From assembly GCA_021785315.1 (NCBI GenBank), contig JAJYFX010000086.1:1-7259 (forward strand): a stretch of DNA of 7,259 nt, read 5' to 3'. Below are positions 5,021 to 7,259 of this stretch, piece by piece. The notes under the pieces were generated by a model. That model was not told the origin of the DNA. It saw only the letters and a program-made list of their open reading frames with translations, and did not search any database. Made by a program: the position numbers and the translations under genes. The first letter of the stretch is position 1; every line of letters starts with the position of its first letter. The stretch is from Actinomycetes bacterium. GTDB lineage: Bacteria > Actinomycetota > Acidimicrobiia > Acidimicrobiales > Acidimicrobiaceae.

Positions 5021-6005
5021 GTTTACAGCCCTTGTAATAGATGAGAAAGATGGCAAGGTAACGCCATCAATTCAAACCGTCGCGGAGGACCAACTTCCAG
5101 CAGGCGAAGTCACGCTCGAGGCACGATATTCCACTTTGAACTACAAAGATGGCATGGTGCTGAGTGGGATAGGCAAGTTGGTGCGCTCTTATCCCCACGT
5201 GCCAGGTGTTGATGTGGCCGGAATAGTCAGAGATTCCTCGGACTCGAGATTTTCACCGGGCGACGAGGTGCTAGTGGGTGGCTATCGCTTTGGGGAAATT
5301 CGTTGGGGTGGCTATGCGCAGCTTGTCAGAGTTCCAGCCGACTGGATCGTCCCACTGCCCACAGGGCTGAGTCTTTTTCAGGCGATGGCGTTTGGGACCG
5401 CAGGTTTTTCTGCGATGATGGCAGTGGATGCCCTTGAGCGTCATGGGATGGAGCCCTCGCAGAAAGAGGTACTAGTGACGGGAGCGGTGGGGGGAGTTGG
5501 CTCGATCGCAGTTGCGCTCTTAGCGGCACTCGGCTACAACGTAGCCGCATCGACCGGACGTCCCGAGGAAGGTCAATACCTGAGACATCTTGGGGCTAAT
5601 ACCATTATTGAGCGCTCGGAGCTGGAGACCGTCGCCAGCAAGCCGCTTGAACGGGAGCGCTGGGGGGGATGCATCGATAATGTTGGAGGTTCAACACTCG
5701 GCCATGTTTTGAGCCAGCTCGGCACTGGAGCATCGATTGCATCCGTTGGACTTGCCGGAGGGTCAACATTTACCGGAAACGTTATGCCGTTCCTCCTTCG
5801 CGGCGTGAATATCCTCGGCATTGACTCCGTTTCGCTCGAGATCAACAAAAGAGCAAAGGTCTGGCAACGTCTTGCCGATGTGTTTCCGTTAGGGCTGCTG
5901 GAATCTATGACCAGTGAGGTCAAGCTTCAAGATCTTGAGAAATTAGGGAAGGAGATTCTCGAGGGCAGGGTGAAAGGTCGGTTAGTAGTCAATGTTCGCG
6001 GATAG
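5019..6005 (+). CDS. acuI: Acrylyl-CoA reductase AcuI (YhdH-type, zinc-free MDR family)
   Basis: The 328-residue product belongs to the medium-chain dehydrogenase/reductase superfamily, YhdH/AcuI branch. Members reduce acrylyl-CoA to propionyl-CoA with NADPH in the cytoplasm. This serves propionate-type metabolism (DMSP, 3-hydroxypropionate) and detoxifies the reactive acrylyl-CoA. Landmarks: STLNYKDGM (38-46), PGVDVAGIV (62-70), the GRoES-like N-domain, FGTAGFSAM (125-133), nucleotide motif VTGAVGGVGSIAVALL (153-168), STGR (178-181) for the NADPH phosphate, ERWGGCIDNVGG (213-224), LLRGVNILGIDSV (259-271), and the end GRVKGRLVV. The catalytic zinc ligands of alcohol dehydrogenases are absent, as expected. 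Length is that of the family and the gene looks intact. ATG 5019 has no Shine-Dalgarno sequence; the motif-bearing N-terminus MFTALVIDE supports this start. The gene is divergent from the XRE regulator and precedes trxA by 61 bases. A general quinone oxidoreductase activity is the alternative. Confidence 0.85.
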   Translation: MFTALVIDEKDGKVTPSIQTVAEDQLPAGEVTLEARYSTLNYKDGMVLSGIGKLVRSYPHVPGVDVAGIVRDSSDSRFSPGDEVLVGGYRFGEIRWGGYAQLVRVPADWIVPLPTGLSLFQAMAFGTAGFSAMMAVDALERHGMEPSQKEVLVTGAVGGVGSIAVALLAALGYNVAASTGRPEEGQYLRHLGANTIIERSELETVASKPLERERWGGCIDNVGGSTLGHVLSQLGTGASIASVGLAGGSTFTGNVMPFLLRGVNILGIDSVSLEINKRAKVWQRLADVFPLGLLESMTSEVKLQDLEKLGKEILEGRVKGRLVVNVRG

Positions 6006-6012
6006 CGGGAAT

Positions 6013-6028
6013 ATACCTCTACGGGTAT
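6013..6028. promoter_or_regulatory. CsoR/CstR-like inverted repeat before the thioredoxin gene
   Basis: ATACC (6013-6017) and GGTAT (6024-6028) flank TCTACG. The whole, ATACCTCTACGGGTAT, resembles the ATACCC/GGGTAT type palindromes bound by CsoR-family (copper- or persulfide-sensing) repressors. It sits just upstream of the TATTAT box (6033-6038), where a repressor would block RNA polymerase. Half-sites are only 5 bp and no csoR gene is visible. Confidence 0.35.
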
Positions 6029-6032
6029 CTGT

Positions 6033-6038
6033 TATTAT
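6033..6038 (+). promoter_or_regulatory. Candidate -10 box of the thioredoxin gene
   Basis: TATTAT differs from TATAAT at one position. It predicts a transcription start near 6045, 22 nt before the start codon. No clear -35 is present 17 nt upstream. Read-through from acuI is also possible, because no terminator is visible in the 61-base spacer. Confidence 0.45.
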
Positions 6039-6066
6039 CTAAATAACCCTCTTAGAAGGAGATATC

Positions 6067-6387
6067 GTGGCAGTAGAGGCGAATACCAAAGAAACGTTTG
6101 AATCCGAGGTTCTGAGTTCTGAGATTCCCGTAGTCGTGGACTTTTGGGCACCATGGTGCGGTCCATGCCGCATGGTTGCGCCGGAGTTGGATGCGTTGGC
6201 AGCTGAGCGGGCTGGAGAGATCAAGCTGGTCAAGGTGAATGTTGACATAAATCAACAGGTTGCGAGCCAGTATCAGGTGTTTTCAATTCCTACAATTGGC
6301 CTGTTTAGATCTGGTGAGATGGTCGCCTCATCGATTGGAGCCAAACCGAAAAGGCTGATTGAGGCAGAGTTAGGCATTTCAAAGTAG
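6067..6387 (+). CDS. trxA: Thioredoxin
   Basis: A 106-residue classical thioredoxin, a cytoplasmic dithiol reductant of protein disulfides that is itself reduced by thioredoxin reductase. The active site is FWAPWCGPCRMVAP (26-39) with cysteines 31 and 34, the cis-proline is in FSIPT (P75), and the core strand VKVNVDIN and the glycine-rich F(R)SGE turn are in place. Length is that of the family and there is no signal peptide. The start is GTG 6067, with a strong AAGGAG (6056-6061) 5 nt upstream. The gene is downstream of acuI on the same strand but has its own candidate promoter and an operator-like repeat. A hairpin 57 bases after the stop probably ends its transcript. Many genomes carry several thioredoxins, so trxA is a family name here, not a claim of being the main one. 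Confidence 0.92.
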   Translation: MAVEANTKETFESEVLSSEIPVVVDFWAPWCGPCRMVAPELDALAAERAGEIKLVKVNVDINQQVASQYQVFSIPTIGLFRSGEMVASSIGAKPKRLIEAELGISK

Positions 6388-6409
6388 TTATAACTGCTCG
6401 TCTATAGAC
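6386..6409. repeat. Two perfect 10-bp palindromes at the trxA stop
   Basis: AGTTATAACT (6386-6395) overlaps the last two bases of the stop codon, and GTCTATAGAC (6400-6409) follows with centres 14 bp apart. They are spaced oddly for a terminator and have no loop. Binding sites or chance are both possible. Confidence 0.4.
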
Positions 6410-6443
6410 AGCTGGAAGTGGCCGACCTTACCGACCTGGCCTA

Positions 6444-6471
6444 ATGCCCGAAGCGTGTAGCTTTCGGGCAT
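6444..6471 (+). terminator. Candidate terminator hairpin downstream of trxA
   Basis: ATGCCCGAA (6444-6452) and TTCGGGCAT (6463-6471) form a perfect 9-bp stem with a 10-nt loop. There is no T-run directly after it; a TTTTTT occurs only at 6501-6506. Actinobacterial terminators often lack a U-tract, so termination is plausible but not certain. Confidence 0.5.
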
Positions 6472-6589
6472 GGTCCCCACAAAGGTCAATCGAGGCCGTC
6501 TTTTTTGGATAATTTGCCAGCAACATTCGCAGGTTGGTACCCGATTTTGAGAATAGTTCGACCAGAGCGGATAGGCTATTTCCGTTGTA

Positions 6590-6683
6590 ACGTATCTGCT
6601 TTGGCAGATCTCGTACGTCCGGCTTGTGGGTAATGCTTACCGCCACCTGTCATGGCAGACCACAGCAACATTCTGTTTGTTGC
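6590..6683 (+). repeat. Cluster of three consecutive stem-loops
   Basis: Stem 1 is ATCTGC-TTTG-GCAGAT (6594-6609), with an optional outer ACGTA/TACGT pairing (6590-6594 with 6614-6618). Stem 2 is GTGGGTAA (6626-6633) with TTAC and CCAC (6637-6640, 6643-6646) around TGC with a 2-nt bulge. Stem 3 is GCAACA (6665-6670) with TGTTGC (6678-6683) around a 7-nt loop. Each stem is modest; the close succession is the notable point. The transcribed strand is unknown. Confidence 0.45.
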
Positions 6684-6786
6684 CTGACCCATGGTGTTTG
6701 AATGAGTCGCCGCTCGCGGACTAAGGTAGCTTTGGGCTAATTTATAGCGCTGATTTTTATTCTCGGGTTTCTTGGGGTGCGTTGAT

Positions 6787-7259
6787 TTGAGTGGTGAAGA
6801 TGGATCTTCTGAAGCAGATTTGGAGTCTTCGGATGGCGGCGACCAAGACATTGCGTCTTCTTCCAACTCCCCCGAAGGGATGGCTAAGGATATAATTTCG
6901 GCGGTTGCAGCATCAGCGAGCACTTCGTTTGCTGTATTTCTCACGGGTGCGCTGGCTGTTCAGATGAGGACGACCTTGCATTTTGGGCCGGATGCGTTGG
7001 GGACGTCCATCTCTATCTATTACATTGGAGCCGCAGCTGGATCGGTTCCCTTCGGGCGTCTCGCCGAGGCAGTGGGGGGGATCAGAATCATGAAGCCCAC
7101 TGCGGTTGTAGCTGGAGGGTTGCTTGGCTTGATTGCGCTGTCTGTGCATTCATGGCTGAGCCTAAGTATTGTACTTTTCTTTGCCGGAGTCGTAAGTTCC
7201 GCTATGCAGCCGGCAACCAATCTGTTTCTTGCGCGCCGAATCCCGAGAAACCGCCAAGG
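6787..7259 (+). CDS. MFS transporter, N-terminal part, cut off by window edge
   Basis: The first 157 residues of a major facilitator superfamily membrane transporter are visible. After a hydrophilic start, hydrophobic helices lie at about 36-57, 70-90, 104-121 and 123-144. Between helices 2 and 3 is a loop of the MFS motif A type, FGRLAEAVGGIRIM (89-102), and helix 4 ends in ATNLFLARRIPRNRQ. Substrate cannot be told from this half. The start is uncertain. TTG 6787 is preferred, with GGGGTG 7 nt upstream, giving the N-terminus MSGEDGSSEADLESSDGGDQD, an acidic serine-rich cytoplasmic tail of about 31 residues. ATG 6880, directly before helix 1, is the alternative, but its GAAGGG is immediately adjacent, too close to act as a Shine-Dalgarno sequence. 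A stop at 6751-6753 limits extension. The gene follows the gap after trxA on the same strand and probably has its own promoter. Confidence 0.82.
   Translation, partial: MSGEDGSSEADLESSDGGDQDIASSSNSPEGMAKDIISAVAASASTSFAVFLTGALAVQMRTTLHFGPDALGTSISIYYIGAAAGSVPFGRLAEAVGGIRIMKPTAVVAGGLLGLIALSVHSWLSLSIVLFFAGVVSSAMQPATNLFLARRIPRNRQ

Larger units (their letters stand above)
6388..6786. other. 399-base gap with several hairpins and no clear gene
   Basis: Apart from the trxA palindromes and terminator candidate, this gap has a tandem CCGACCT (6422-6428, 6431-6437) and three hairpins between 6590 and 6683. A minus-strand frame from GTG 6646 to 6428 (72 residues, containing LVELFSKSGTNLRMLL) reads smoothly but has no Shine-Dalgarno sequence and no family I recognise. 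The right part should hold the MFS promoter; TATTCT (6758-6763) is a possible -10 box. Confidence 0.5.

Noticed and set aside
6388..6786. Known riboswitch or tRNA gene
   Set aside because: No T-psi-C or anticodon arm pattern and no conserved riboswitch core that I recognise could be found among the hairpins.
6576..6944. Minus-strand 122-residue open frame
   Set aside because: It is largely antisense to the start of the MFS gene, whose membrane helices and motif A are clear in the plus frame.

Overview
The window looks like chromosomal DNA from an actinobacterium with moderate GC, roughly 50-55% by eye. The best clue is the XRE regulator, whose HTH wording (SNPYLSQIERGLHEPS) and C-terminal tail (DPRL...QK..L...YR.FVA) are typical of Actinomycetota. 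Frequent GTG/TTG starts and TANNNT -10 hexamers fit this. A low-GC relative of the Acidimicrobiia is a guess, not shown. No mobile element, CRISPR array, tRNA or rRNA was seen.

Layout, left to right. (1) Minus strand: a glycine oxidase (ThiO) that runs off the left edge. (2) Divergent from it, an AMP-forming acyl-CoA ligase of the AlkK/DmdB-like medium-chain group. (3) A probable small helical protein of about 66 residues, then 314 bases with no convincing gene. (4) A class II aldolase/adducin-fold protein in which two of the three expected zinc-binding histidines are replaced. (5) Tail to tail with it, and overlapping by 7 bases, an XRE-family regulator on the minus strand. (6) A 430-base divergent intergenic region dense in inverted repeats and putative promoter/operator sites. 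(7) An AcuI/YhdH-type acrylyl-CoA reductase. (8) A thioredoxin with its own strong Shine-Dalgarno sequence and an operator-like inverted repeat. (9) A 399-base gap with several hairpins. (10) The start of an MFS transporter that runs off the right edge.

The acyl-CoA ligase and the acrylyl-CoA reductase both act on short/medium acyl-CoA thioesters. Together they fit catabolism of a small organic acid, possibly methylmercaptopropionate/DMSP or propionate-type substrates. They are not in one operon here, so this link is only inference. The XRE gene is the natural candidate to regulate itself and acuI from the shared intergenic region. The most interesting part of the window is that region: two CRP-like half-site pairs 59 bp apart, a palindrome over the acuI start codon, and a run of strong hairpins on the XRE side that could be a structured 5' leader or a small RNA. 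I do not see clear evidence for a wholly new multi-gene system.
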